From positions 1 through 40,650 of the forward strand of contig JAUVCD010000002.1 of NCBI GenBank assembly GCA_030590865.1: a stretch of 40,650 nt of DNA, in the 5' to 3' direction. The DNA is from Myxococcales bacterium (GTDB lineage Bacteria; Myxococcota_A; Polyangia; Polyangiales; Polyangiaceae). A program made the translations under genes and the position numbers. Below the pieces are notes generated by a model. The model was not told where the DNA came from. It searched no databases and saw only the letters and a program-made list of their open reading frames with translations. This document shows, in pieces, positions 26,655 through 35,846 of the stretch. Positions within the stretch are counted from its first letter, which is position 1, and every line of letters begins with the position of its first letter.

Positions 26655-28288
26655 AGCGGTTGCTCCAATTCGTACAGCTTGACCCGGTGCCTGCCCCAGC
26701 CCTGCCAATCATAACTGGCCTTGAGCTTCTCGACTCGTGGGAAGCGGCGCCGCACCACTTTGTGGGTCCATCCGTTAGGGGTCTTCCAAAGTAGATGGGT
26801 GACGCCGAAGCTCTGAATGGTTGACTTGGTCGAGTTGAATTTGCGCTTCACGAAGTAGGCGCGGTATTTGGTGTCGAAGGTTAATGGAACGGCCCAAGCA
26901 CCGATTACGACGGCGGCGCGGGGCCCAATGATTGTGGCTATTCTGCGGTTCAGCTCAACTGTCGTGTAAGATGGTTCTCGTAGCCAGTCGTAATAAGAGC
27001 GCCCATGGACGGAGGCGTAAGCGAAGGCCAATATGATGAGGGCCGCCTCACGACAACGTGGCCGCTCGCGTAGACGCAGCCTTGCCCCGATGCGGTAGAT
27101 CAGATGGGCAGCCAGGAGTATGACCGGCGGGAAGAGAATCATGTAGAAGCGTAGCTGCGACTGGGCGCTGACTTGCATGGCGCCGAAGGCTGCGATGAAC
27201 CAAGTGGCTACCAATAACTCCCAGCCGTCCACTCGACGATGCCTCAGGCTGGCGACGGCCATGCGAACCAGTTCGATGAGCGCCAAGGGGAACGTCACTG
27301 GGAAGATGCCGAGGTAGCCTTTCTCCCAGCGCTCGTCGTCTGATAGCCGGTTCCATACCTCCCCCCAAGGTGTCGTGCTGAGATCGACCTCGGCGGCGAA
27401 CTGATCTTCGTCGTGAATGACGTGAGCGAAGTTCCATTGGACGGTGCGCCAGTATTCATCGGTCAGCACGACCTGGAGGGCCATCCAAGCGAGCAATACA
27501 CCGTGGGCGAGCACCAGCAAGTGAAGCCAAGGGCGCGAGCGGGTCCGCAGCACAGCCATGAGCCAACCGAGCAACAGGACGGGTGCGAATATCAAAGCGG
27601 ACTGCTTCGTGAAGAACGCTGCCGCGAATGCCCATTGAGCGCCGAACAGCCAGTGCGGCTTGGTGCGTGCGAGCAGCAGGCAGAGCAGGCTGAGGGCGAG
27701 CAGACCATTGACTTGAGGCTCGAGCAGACCCGCCCGGCTCGCAAAGATATCATAGACGTTGGTGGCCACGAGTAGGCCACAGAGCAATAGGGGCCACCCC
27801 CGCATGCGGCGTGACGCAACGGCGAGCAGCACGCACAGTCCGCCGGTGGCCACGATGATGGAGTACAGTCGGAGCTGGAGCATGCCGGCGCCGAACAGGC
27901 GAAAGACGCCGGCTATGGGATAGACCCAACATGGACTCTGGACGCGCCAGAATTGGTAGCCGTCTTCGGGGTGGGTTTGCCAAATCCCGAACACGCCCCA
28001 GTTTCGTGCCTCGTGGGCTTTGGCCGTTCCCTCGGTGATGAGCTCATAGCCCTTCATCTCGTTGGGCAGCATGAGCGGTGGATCGGCTTCGAGAAAGATC
28101 AGTCGCAATGCCAAAAAGACGGCCACCGCCAGCACCGGTGCCGCCCATTGGCTGGTCGCTTGTTCCTCGAGGTGCGCCTTGGCCTTGGTGCACCAGGCCT
28201 GGAGGTGCTGTCTCGTTGCCATCCCCACGTCAGCACCGTGCATAGCTGATTGCAGAATGCGCCGCCAGGACCGCAGAAGACCCCGCAC
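26651..28288 (-). CDS. GT39/ArnT-like GT-C glycosyltransferase, integral membrane
   Basis: 545 aa polytopic protein with periplasmic C-terminal domain; ELITEGTAKAHEARNWGVFGIWQTHPEDGYQFWRVQSPCWVYPIAGVFRLFGAG. Confidence 0.7.
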   Translation of the reverse strand: MRGLLRSWRRILQSAMHGADVGMATRQHLQAWCTKAKAHLEEQATSQWAAPVLAVAVFLALRLIFLEADPPLMLPNEMKGYELITEGTAKAHEARNWGVFGIWQTHPEDGYQFWRVQSPCWVYPIAGVFRLFGAGMLQLRLYSIIVATGGLCVLLAVASRRMRGWPLLLCGLLVATNVYDIFASRAGLLEPQVNGLLALSLLCLLLARTKPHWLFGAQWAFAAAFFTKQSALIFAPVLLLGWLMAVLRTRSRPWLHLLVLAHGVLLAWMALQVVLTDEYWRTVQWNFAHVIHDEDQFAAEVDLSTTPWGEVWNRLSDDERWEKGYLGIFPVTFPLALIELVRMAVASLRHRRVDGWELLVATWFIAAFGAMQVSAQSQLRFYMILFPPVILLAAHLIYRIGARLRLRERPRCREAALIILAFAYASVHGRSYYDWLREPSYTTVELNRRIATIIGPRAAVVIGAWAVPLTFDTKYRAYFVKRKFNSTKSTIQSFGVTHLLWKTPNGWTHKVVRRRFPRVEKLKASYDWQGWGRHRVKLYELEQPL

Positions 28289-28339
28289 TCGAGCGGGCGT
28301 GTTGTTTCCGAGCGGGGCACCAACTCGTGGGCAGCTGGT

Positions 28340-30742
28340 CTAGTCGGTGCGGAGGTAAAGTAGCCAGTTTGCTTTCCCTTTGCGCCGGCGCCCCGAGTTG
28401 ACGAGCTTGCGGCTGGCTGCGAGGGAGAACGCGCCATTCTGCTTCACTTTCTTCTCGGCGTGGCGCCCGCACCTGGGGTCGATGACCACATAGGACGCCT
28501 GGTCGATCAGCGCTTGCTCTTGCCCCTTTTTGGCCTGCTCCTCGGGCTTGGGGAAGTGTCGTCGGTCCGGGCCGAACACCGGCGTCGTCATGCCCTCGAG
28601 CGGGTAGAGCCCGGGCTTGTACATGTCTTTGCACCCGAAAAAAGCGACCTTGCCGAAAGGCTCATCGGTAGGCGGCTTGCCGGGCATGGTGGCGATCCAC
28701 GTCGAGCCGACTTTCTTTCGCCCGGTGCTTCGGCGGGTGGCGAAATCGAAGAACACGAGATCGCCGGCCACCGAGTCCCAGCCCTTGGACACCCGATCGC
28801 GCCACACTAGGTGAGTCACGCCCAGTTCGCGGTAAAGCTCCCAGACTTGCCTTGGCGACTTCAGTCGCCCGTAGCTGATCCCAAATTGCCAACCGCCCCA
28901 GTCTGAGGTGGTGCGCCGCGCCAGTCCCAGGTGGGTGTGGTTGTCGTGAAGCATCACGTGGGCGCGCTTCGGGAGCGCGGCCCGCACTTTCTGCCAGCCG
29001 GCACAGACGCTGAGCCGCGCGCCGTAGCGCTTCTTGTGACCTGCAGCCAAGAGGTCGAGACTCTTCTTGACCGGCGACTTGATCATGGCGTGGCTGGGAA
29101 TGAAGTAGACGTTTCCCCCGATGATGATCTGAGTGGCGACGAGGCTGCCCAAGAGGATGCGTGCGACGACGTGGGTGCGCCACAGATGGATCATGATCGC
29201 GGCGGTTACCGCCGCCATCCACGGGACGAGCGTCTGCAGATAGCGGTCCTGATGGTGGATCCAGAACCAGAGGAAGATCGCCAAGTGCGTCATTCCGGCG
29301 AGGGCCCAGATGCGCTTCGTCTTGCGCAAGAAGGGCAGGCAGAGGACCAGCAGCGTGAAGAGTGACCCGAAGACCGGCACCTTGCCGTGGTACCGGGCGT
29401 AGTCGTGGGGGATGAACGAGAAAGTGAACAGGGTCTCGACGGTCTCCTGCAGTCCGGCCCAGTCCCGACTGGGCCGCCAGAACTGGAAATCCTTGTAGCC
29501 CCATTCGAAGAGGGCCGCTGCGTCCTGGCTCCAGGGTCGCAGCGCGAGGTGCTCGTGCAGCGAGGGATAGAGCGGGTCGCCGTACCAAACCCAGTTGCGG
29601 AGCCAGAAAGGGCTGGTGGCCGCTAGGGCGACCGCTGCCGCCGCGAGCGGCCCCTGCCATTGAAAACGCCGCTGGGTTCTCCAGCCGATGGCCCGCCACA
29701 CCACGGTGCCCGCTACAGCGAGGATCGCGACCGGTGCCAGTAGCACGCCGGCGGTGAGCTTGGGCATTGCGGCGCCGGCCATCATGAGGGCCAAGAGCGC
29801 GCAGCGACCTGGCGGGAGATGGCGCAACGCTCGCAGCATGCAGATGAACACTGGCAGGGCGAAGAGCGCAGCAATGTGGTCGGCCCCGCAGGCGAGGCTC
29901 GAGTCGTAGAGCAGCACGCCGGGAAACAGCAGGCGCGCAACCCAGGTCGCGCTAGCGCGACTGTTGGGTACCAGCAGCCGCACCGCTGCCGGGATGGTTG
30001 CCAGCGTCCACAAGAAGCAGGTGAACTCCATGTGTGCCGCAAGCTCAATCTGGTCGAAGAGCGTCGCCTTCGGCAGGAGGAACGCCCAGGTGAAGAGGAT
30101 GCTCGCGAGGTGGGGGTTGGTGGCGACCGTCCACCCTTCGCCGAATCGAGGGATGGTGCCCACGTGGGCGTATTGCTCGGCCAGTGCCAGGTGTTTCCAG
30201 CGCGCGTCGAACTGGGCATTCTCTGGCGTCAGGATCTTGAAGTAGATCATCGCCACCACGGCGATGCCGAAGATCCAGATCACGAGCTCGAGGCGGCTAC
30301 GTGGTTGGCGCTCTTTCGCGCGGTGGCGCAGATGTCGCCGGTAGCGGCTCACTAGCCGGTAGAGCGGGGTCAGACCGACAGCGATCATGAACGCAGGCAA
30401 CAGGAAGAACAGCGGCCAGCGAAATGCCCCCACCATGGCGAGGGCGTTCATGCTCACGTAGAAGAGCACCACCCCAGCCGCAAAGCTCAGGCATAGCGTC
30501 TCGGCCAAAGGCAAGGGCGAGCCCCGCAATCGGCGGACCAGGGCATAGCCAGAGCTGACGCAGCCGAGGCTCCAGAAGGCGCAGCTGATCCAATAGCCGG
30601 CGTAGCGCCAGAACAACCACTCTTCGATGGGGTAGTGCTCGCCGTAGTGGCGGGCGAAAAATACCGTCGAAAGCAGAATGACAATCGGCGGGCCGATCTT
30701 CGTGGCTCGCTCTCGCCAGCGTGCTTTCCAGGACGTCGTCAC
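28340..30742 (-). CDS. Large GT-C-like polytopic membrane protein (putative glycosyltransferase)
   Basis: 800 aa, multiple TMs, NAQFDARWKHLALAEQYAHVGTIPRFGEGW luminal loop, soluble C-terminal domain with LGVTHLVWRDR resembling FGVTHLLWKTP of the neighbouring GT39-like protein. Confidence 0.65.
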   Translation of the reverse strand: MTTSWKARWRERATKIGPPIVILLSTVFFARHYGEHYPIEEWLFWRYAGYWISCAFWSLGCVSSGYALVRRLRGSPLPLAETLCLSFAAGVVLFYVSMNALAMVGAFRWPLFFLLPAFMIAVGLTPLYRLVSRYRRHLRHRAKERQPRSRLELVIWIFGIAVVAMIYFKILTPENAQFDARWKHLALAEQYAHVGTIPRFGEGWTVATNPHLASILFTWAFLLPKATLFDQIELAAHMEFTCFLWTLATIPAAVRLLVPNSRASATWVARLLFPGVLLYDSSLACGADHIAALFALPVFICMLRALRHLPPGRCALLALMMAGAAMPKLTAGVLLAPVAILAVAGTVVWRAIGWRTQRRFQWQGPLAAAAVALAATSPFWLRNWVWYGDPLYPSLHEHLALRPWSQDAAALFEWGYKDFQFWRPSRDWAGLQETVETLFTFSFIPHDYARYHGKVPVFGSLFTLLVLCLPFLRKTKRIWALAGMTHLAIFLWFWIHHQDRYLQTLVPWMAAVTAAIMIHLWRTHVVARILLGSLVATQIIIGGNVYFIPSHAMIKSPVKKSLDLLAAGHKKRYGARLSVCAGWQKVRAALPKRAHVMLHDNHTHLGLARRTTSDWGGWQFGISYGRLKSPRQVWELYRELGVTHLVWRDRVSKGWDSVAGDLVFFDFATRRSTGRKKVGSTWIATMPGKPPTDEPFGKVAFFGCKDMYKPGLYPLEGMTTPVFGPDRRHFPKPEEQAKKGQEQALIDQASYVVIDPRCGRHAEKKVKQNGAFSLAASRKLVNSGRRRKGKANWLLYLRTD

Positions 30743-30811
30743 GTGTTCAGCTCAGAGAGGATAGTGGCCCATGTCGCGGTTCGCAACGGAGCACCGAGAG
30801 GCTCGCCAGCC

Positions 30812-31849
30812 ATGCCCAGCGCCGGCAGCGGGCCGTGCGAGCCGCGCTTTGGGAGACCTGCTATAAGCCGGCCCGTGGCTGACGATGGCGGTAAGCGAGA
30901 CGATGAGGCTGCGCCCGAGGTGTTTCTGGTGGTGCCTGGGCTCAATGAGGCCGAGAGCCTGCCCGAGTTGGCCGAGCGCATCCACGAGGCGCTGGACGGG
31001 TTGCGGCGCTACGAGCTGATTTTCGTGGACGACGGCAGCACCGACGATACCTGGAAGGTCATCGGCCAGCTCAACCGAGAAAACCCCGCTGTGCGAGGCA
31101 TTCGCCTGCGGGCTAATTTCGGCAAGGCGATGGCCCTGACGGCGGGCTTCGATCAGGCCCAGGCCGATCTGGTCGTGATGATGGATGCCGATTTGCAGGA
31201 TGACCCGTCTGATCTGCCCAACTTCCTGGACAAGATCGCCGAGGGACTCGACGTGGTCGTCGGTTGGAAAGTCGATCGCCGCGATCCCCTGAACCGGAAG
31301 GTGCTGTCCCGCATCTTCAACGGCACCGTGGGAATCGTGACCGGGGTCAAGCTGCACGACATGAACTGCGGGTTCAAAGCCCTCCGCAAAGAAGTGCTGG
31401 CTGCCATTCCCATCTACGGAGATTTGTTCCGCTTCATCCCGGTGCTGGCCAAGTGGCAGGGATTCCGAATCGCCGAGGTCCCGGTCAAGCACCACGCTCG
31501 CAAGCACGGCCGCTCGCGTTATGGGCTCGAGCGTATCCTGCGCGGCCTTTTCGACCTGGCCAGCATCGTTTTTCTCACTCGCTACTCGCGCAAACCGATG
31601 CACCTGTTCGGGCTCATCGGCCTGCTTGCAGCGGGCGTGGGCTTCGGGGTTTGCGTCTACCTGACGGTTCTCTGGGCGCTGGGCCAGAGCATCGGCACCC
31701 GGCCGCTCTTGATGCTAGGCGTGCTGCTCATCATGTTGGGGATGCAGTTCTTCTCGCTAGGCCTGATCGGTGAGTTCCTGACCTTTCAGCACCAGCGTCG
31801 CCACGAGCGGGACCTGCCTCCGATCCGGGCGATCATCGGCGACCGGTAA
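30812..31849 (+). CDS. Glycosyltransferase family 2 (polyprenyl-phosphate sugar synthase-like, two C-terminal TMs)
   Basis: VFLVVPGLNEAESLPELAERI, ELIFVDDGSTDDTW, NFGKAMALTAGFDQAQADLVVMMDADLQDDPSDLP, KHHARKHGRSRYGLERI; start uncertain (30812 ATG or 30877 region GTG). Confidence 0.9.
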   Translation: MPSAGSGPCEPRFGRPAISRPVADDGGKRDDEAAPEVFLVVPGLNEAESLPELAERIHEALDGLRRYELIFVDDGSTDDTWKVIGQLNRENPAVRGIRLRANFGKAMALTAGFDQAQADLVVMMDADLQDDPSDLPNFLDKIAEGLDVVVGWKVDRRDPLNRKVLSRIFNGTVGIVTGVKLHDMNCGFKALRKEVLAAIPIYGDLFRFIPVLAKWQGFRIAEVPVKHHARKHGRSRYGLERILRGLFDLASIVFLTRYSRKPMHLFGLIGLLAAGVGFGVCVYLTVLWALGQSIGTRPLLMLGVLLIMLGMQFFSLGLIGEFLTFQHQRRHERDLPPIRAIIGDR

Positions 31850-31953
31850 CGCCTTCCTGTCGCCGGCTCCTCGCGCTATGGCCTCAGTCGTGGTGTGCCT
31901 ACCAGCCTCAGACAACCCACAGGCGACGCCGGCTGTCGTCGTCGCGACCGGCA

Positions 31954-34191
31954 ATGCGTGAGCTGTTAGCCAAGGCACGGCAGCTGCTCCGTCGCGGGTT
32001 GGCCGCTATCGACGGCACCGTGTCTCGGGTGGCGATCCAGTCCCAGCGGCTGCTGATCATGCCGCTGCTGATCGCCGTGGCCCTAGCCGCCACGGCCTGG
32101 CCGCTGCTGCACCGCGATCGACTGGCCCAGCTGGCGGGCAACAAGCTCGCCAAGCCCGAGCGGAGCGAGGCGCTGCTCTACCTCGGTGTCGCCGCTGGGG
32201 GCCTTTTAGTTCTCTATGGCTTGGCCATCTTGGTCGTGCGCCTCTGGGCCCATCGGTGGCGCACCGCTGCCGTCGTGGCCACCCTCAACCGCTGGCTCTC
32301 GTTCTTGCTGGCGGCTCCTTTCGTCGTCTGGATGCTCACGCCCAAGGTAGAAACCAAGAGCCCTCGGCTCACCCTGATATTCGCCTTGATTGCCGCGCTG
32401 GCCTGTCTGCCGACGTTCATGGCCATGGTGGGTTCCAAAGGACAAGAGGGCCCGCTCTCCAGGGAAGATCGCTGGGGCCGATTGCGCGAATGGTTGCGCG
32501 GTACAGGCCGTTACCTCGCCCCCTTGGCCGTCTTGGCGCTGCTGGTCGCCTACGCCTACTTCTTCTCGAAGCTGGCGATCACCAACCACCACGGGCTGGC
32601 GTCCCGGACGACCGATCTGGGCTACTACGACAACATCTTCTACCAGTCGATTCACGGGCGGCCGCTGGACTGTACCTTCCTCAAGACGGGCAACCACAGC
32701 TCAGCCCATTTCGATCCGATCCTGGTCGTCTTGTCGCCTCTCTATCTGCTCTACCCGCGGGCCGAGGGGATCCTGGTGTTGCAGTCGGTGTGGCTCGCCA
32801 TCGGCGTGCTGCCGGCCTACCTGATCGGCAAGCACCACCTGGGCAGCCGTACCGCAGGAGTGATCTTGGCGGCCGTCTATGCGCTCTACCCGGCGCTACA
32901 CGGCGCCAACATGTACGAGTTTCACTCGCTGACCTTGCTGGTCATGCCCTTCATGTGGGCCATCTATTTCATCGAGGTGGGCCACTTCAAGCGGTACTAC
33001 CTGCTGCTCCCGATCTTGCTGTTGATCCGGGAAGACGTGTCGCTGGTGATGTGCTTCGTGGGGGGCTACGCCATCCTCACCCGCCGGCCGGGTCGAGTGC
33101 GACTCGGTTGGATCACCATCTTGGTCAGCTTGATCTACCTGGTGGTCGTCAAGACGGTCTTCATGACCTCCCCCGACATCTTGCAGGCAGGCAAGAACTC
33201 CTACTCTTTCGCCTACTACTACCGAGATCTGATTCCCAAAGGTGAGAGCATCGGTGGGCTGCTGACGTCCCTGTTCACTAACCCAACCTTCCTGTTCGAC
33301 CTGGTGCTGCGGGAGGGCAAGCTCACTTTCGCCGGAAAGCTGCTCGTACCCCTGCTGTTCCTGCCGCTGTTCGCCAAGCGGGGCCGCTTCATCTTGATCT
33401 ACGGCGCCATCTTCTTGCTGCTGGCGACCCGCAAGGCGGTCTACGAGATCCACTTCCAGTACACCGCGGTCGCCTTCCCGGCGATGATCATGTTGGTGCC
33501 CGCAGCGTTGCGACGGCTGCGCGACGGAGGCGGAGATCGCTACTTCGGCTTGGACACTCGACGGCTGAGCCGCGCCCTCTTGGGCAGCGTGTTGGTCGCA
33601 ACCGCCCTGTGTTCCTGGAAGTTCGGCGCCATCGCCAAGAATGCCAGCTTCCGGGGCGGTTTTCAGCGGGTGGTGCGGGAGCTCAACGAGGAGCAAGCCA
33701 AACGGTACGCCAAGATCAGCGAGATGGTCGCCCGAATCGAGCCTGGGGCCAGTGTGAGTACGACCAACCAGGTCGGTCCCCATGTGTCCAACCGCAAAGA
33801 GGTGTACTTCAACCGCCAGCGCAAGCGCACCCACTACGTCTTCGTCAACGAGAAGGAAATCAAGGGCAAACGGCGGACCCACCACCAGCGCCGCATTGCC
33901 CGCGGAGAGCTCGAGCTGCTCGACAGCTACAAGCAGTTCAAGCTGTTTCGGGTGCACGCGGACAAGCGGAATGCTCCAGTGCCCGAAGGGGCGGTCAAGC
34001 CGGAGCGGACGAAGAAGAAGCGCGACAAACCCCGGTCCAAAGCCAACCGTCGGAAGCTCGGGGCTGCCCAAGGCGGAGCTGGCCAGGATGGCGGAGCACC
34101 CCAGCGGCCCAAGCTGCGAGGTGGGAAATTGGGCCCGAAGCCTGACGACGTGGACATCGATCGGGCGCTGCGCGACGAGCTACCACGATAG
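31954..34191 (+). CDS. DUF2079-type polytopic membrane protein with long basic C-terminal tail
   Basis: TTDLGYYDNIFYQSIHGRPLDCTFLKTGNHSSAHFDPILVVLSPLYLLYP; GANMYEFHSLTLLVMPFMWAIYF; C-term KPERTKKKRDKPRSKANRRKLG.... Confidence 0.82.
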   Translation: MRELLAKARQLLRRGLAAIDGTVSRVAIQSQRLLIMPLLIAVALAATAWPLLHRDRLAQLAGNKLAKPERSEALLYLGVAAGGLLVLYGLAILVVRLWAHRWRTAAVVATLNRWLSFLLAAPFVVWMLTPKVETKSPRLTLIFALIAALACLPTFMAMVGSKGQEGPLSREDRWGRLREWLRGTGRYLAPLAVLALLVAYAYFFSKLAITNHHGLASRTTDLGYYDNIFYQSIHGRPLDCTFLKTGNHSSAHFDPILVVLSPLYLLYPRAEGILVLQSVWLAIGVLPAYLIGKHHLGSRTAGVILAAVYALYPALHGANMYEFHSLTLLVMPFMWAIYFIEVGHFKRYYLLLPILLLIREDVSLVMCFVGGYAILTRRPGRVRLGWITILVSLIYLVVVKTVFMTSPDILQAGKNSYSFAYYYRDLIPKGESIGGLLTSLFTNPTFLFDLVLREGKLTFAGKLLVPLLFLPLFAKRGRFILIYGAIFLLLATRKAVYEIHFQYTAVAFPAMIMLVPAALRRLRDGGGDRYFGLDTRRLSRALLGSVLVATALCSWKFGAIAKNASFRGGFQRVVRELNEEQAKRYAKISEMVARIEPGASVSTTNQVGPHVSNRKEVYFNRQRKRTHYVFVNEKEIKGKRRTHHQRRIARGELELLDSYKQFKLFRVHADKRNAPVPEGAVKPERTKKKRDKPRSKANRRKLGAAQGGAGQDGGAPQRPKLRGGKLGPKPDDVDIDRALRDELPR

Positions 34192-34233
34192 CCGGGCCGG
34201 CGATGATGCGCGCCGGCGGCTACTCGATAGTGG

Positions 34234-35355
34234 TCAGCGACAGGTGCGGAGCGCGGTGCGTTGGCGGTGCCGGTCGAGCGCCAGCTCGATGAGGCGGCTG
34301 ACGAGCTGGGTTGGCTTCAGGCCGCTCTTGTCCCACAGCTGGGGGTACATCGAGATGGCGGTGAAGCCTGGGATCGTATTGATCTCGTTGAGATAAACGT
34401 CTCGTTCGGCGGTGACGAACAGATCCACCCGCGCCATGCCGGCACCGTCCAGGGCGCGGTAGGCCCTGAGGGCCAGGTGCTGAATCGCGGCCACCTCGGC
34501 ATGGGTCAGCTCGGCAGGGACGCAGAGCTTGGCGCCGGTGGCGTCGATGTATTTGGCTTCATAGGAGTAGAACCCGTCGGCGTGGTCGACCACGATTTCT
34601 CCGGGCAAGGACACCTGAGGATCGTCATTGCCCAGCACTGAGCATTCGATCTCCCGTGCCCCGACCAACCCTTCTTCGATCACCAGCTTGGTGTCGAACT
34701 GCAAGGCGTGCACCACGGCGTCGCAGAGCTCGGTGCGTTGCCTCGCCATACCGATGCCTAGCGAGGAGCCCAGGTTTGCCGGCTTGATGAACAGCGGGTA
34801 GCCAAGCGCTTCGCACTCTTCGATTGCCTCGTCTCGTGCTTGGTCCCAGCGGTGACGCGGCAAGCCGAGGTAGGGCACCACCGGAACGCCCGCGGTCTCG
34901 AGAATCTGCTTCTGGATCAGCTTGTCCATCCCGACTGCCGAGCCCGTCACCCCTGCGCCGACGAAGGGCACGCCGGCCAGCTCGAACAAGCCTTGCATGC
35001 AGCCGTCTTCGCCCATCGGGCCATGAAGCACTGGGAAAGCCACGTCGAAAGGCTGAGGTGCAGCGCCTGAGACATTGAGCAAGCCGACTCGCTCCGCCTC
35101 CACCGGCATGGGGCGGATGAACGCGGCCGGTCCGGCTGGATCGATGTGCACGGTCCGTGGGTCACTGGTCGTGGGAAGAGCAGGCTCCCGCTGCAGGTGC
35201 CAGCGGCCCTGGCGATCGATGCCTACTAAGAGCGGCTCGAAGCGCTCGCGGTCGAGCGAGTCGACGATGAAGCGGGCCGACAAGATGGATATCTCATGCT
35301 CTGCGGAGCGGCCGCCGTAGAGCACCAGCACTCGTGTCCTGCTTGGCTTGGCCAT
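34234..35355 (-). CDS. ddl: D-alanine--D-alanine ligase
   Basis: RVLVLYGGRSAEHEISILSARFI, FPVLHGPMGEDGCMQGLFELAGVPFVGAGVTGSAVGMDK, YLNEINTIPGFTAISMYPQLW. Confidence 0.95.
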   Translation of the reverse strand: MAKPSRTRVLVLYGGRSAEHEISILSARFIVDSLDRERFEPLLVGIDRQGRWHLQREPALPTTSDPRTVHIDPAGPAAFIRPMPVEAERVGLLNVSGAAPQPFDVAFPVLHGPMGEDGCMQGLFELAGVPFVGAGVTGSAVGMDKLIQKQILETAGVPVVPYLGLPRHRWDQARDEAIEECEALGYPLFIKPANLGSSLGIGMARQRTELCDAVVHALQFDTKLVIEEGLVGAREIECSVLGNDDPQVSLPGEIVVDHADGFYSYEAKYIDATGAKLCVPAELTHAEVAAIQHLALRAYRALDGAGMARVDLFVTAERDVYLNEINTIPGFTAISMYPQLWDKSGLKPTQLVSRLIELALDRHRQRTALRTCR

Positions 35356-35397
35356 TTGGAGGAGCCGTCTGGGAGATGCGGTCCGTGCCGCCGTCGC

Positions 35398-35709
35398 TCA
35401 GCGTTTCGCTTGACGGAAGTTGTCGGTGATCTTGCGGTAAGCCACGCCGCGCAGCACGTGCCCGTCTTTCAGCTCCAGGTGGAGCGCTACCGGCTTGCCG
35501 GCTTGCTTGGCGATGTGCACCACCGTCACGTGGGATCCCTTGACCAGCTTTGCCTGTCGAAGCGTGACGTCCCGGACCGCGACCAACTCGCTGCCTACCT
35601 TCAGATCTGGCGAGGCAGCTGGTCTAGGGGGGCCAGCCTCTGCGCTACTAGCGGGCAGGGTCAGCGCTAGTCCCAAGCCTAGGAGCACCGCTGTGAAGGT
35701 TCGAGTCAT
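35398..35709 (-). CDS. Small secreted uncharacterised protein
   Basis: 103 aa with signal peptide MTRTFTAVLLGLGLALTLPASSAEAGPP. Confidence 0.55.
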   Translation of the reverse strand: MTRTFTAVLLGLGLALTLPASSAEAGPPRPAASPDLKVGSELVAVRDVTLRQAKLVKGSHVTVVHIAKQAGKPVALHLELKDGHVLRGVAYRKITDNFRQAKR

Positions 35710-35846
35710 ATGCAGGGCAGTCCTCCCCCCCGCAAATCATACCGCAGATCGTTCCGTTGGACGCCTGTCGCCCTAGGGTTGTTCACCTCATTGTTTCAGA
35801 TCTCGTGACGATTGTGGAGCCGCTCGATTTCCGCTTTACTTTCCGA

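Noticed and set aside
29819-30355. Plus-strand ORFs antisense to the GT-C-like genes (also 27413-27775, 28931-29365)
   Set aside because: Low-complexity Arg/Gln/Glu-rich translations mirroring the coding strand; no domain evidence.
32896-34071. 391 aa minus-strand ORF opposite the DUF2079 gene
   Set aside because: Antisense shadow: Gln/Asp/His-rich translation, while the plus-strand frame has clear DUF2079 motifs.
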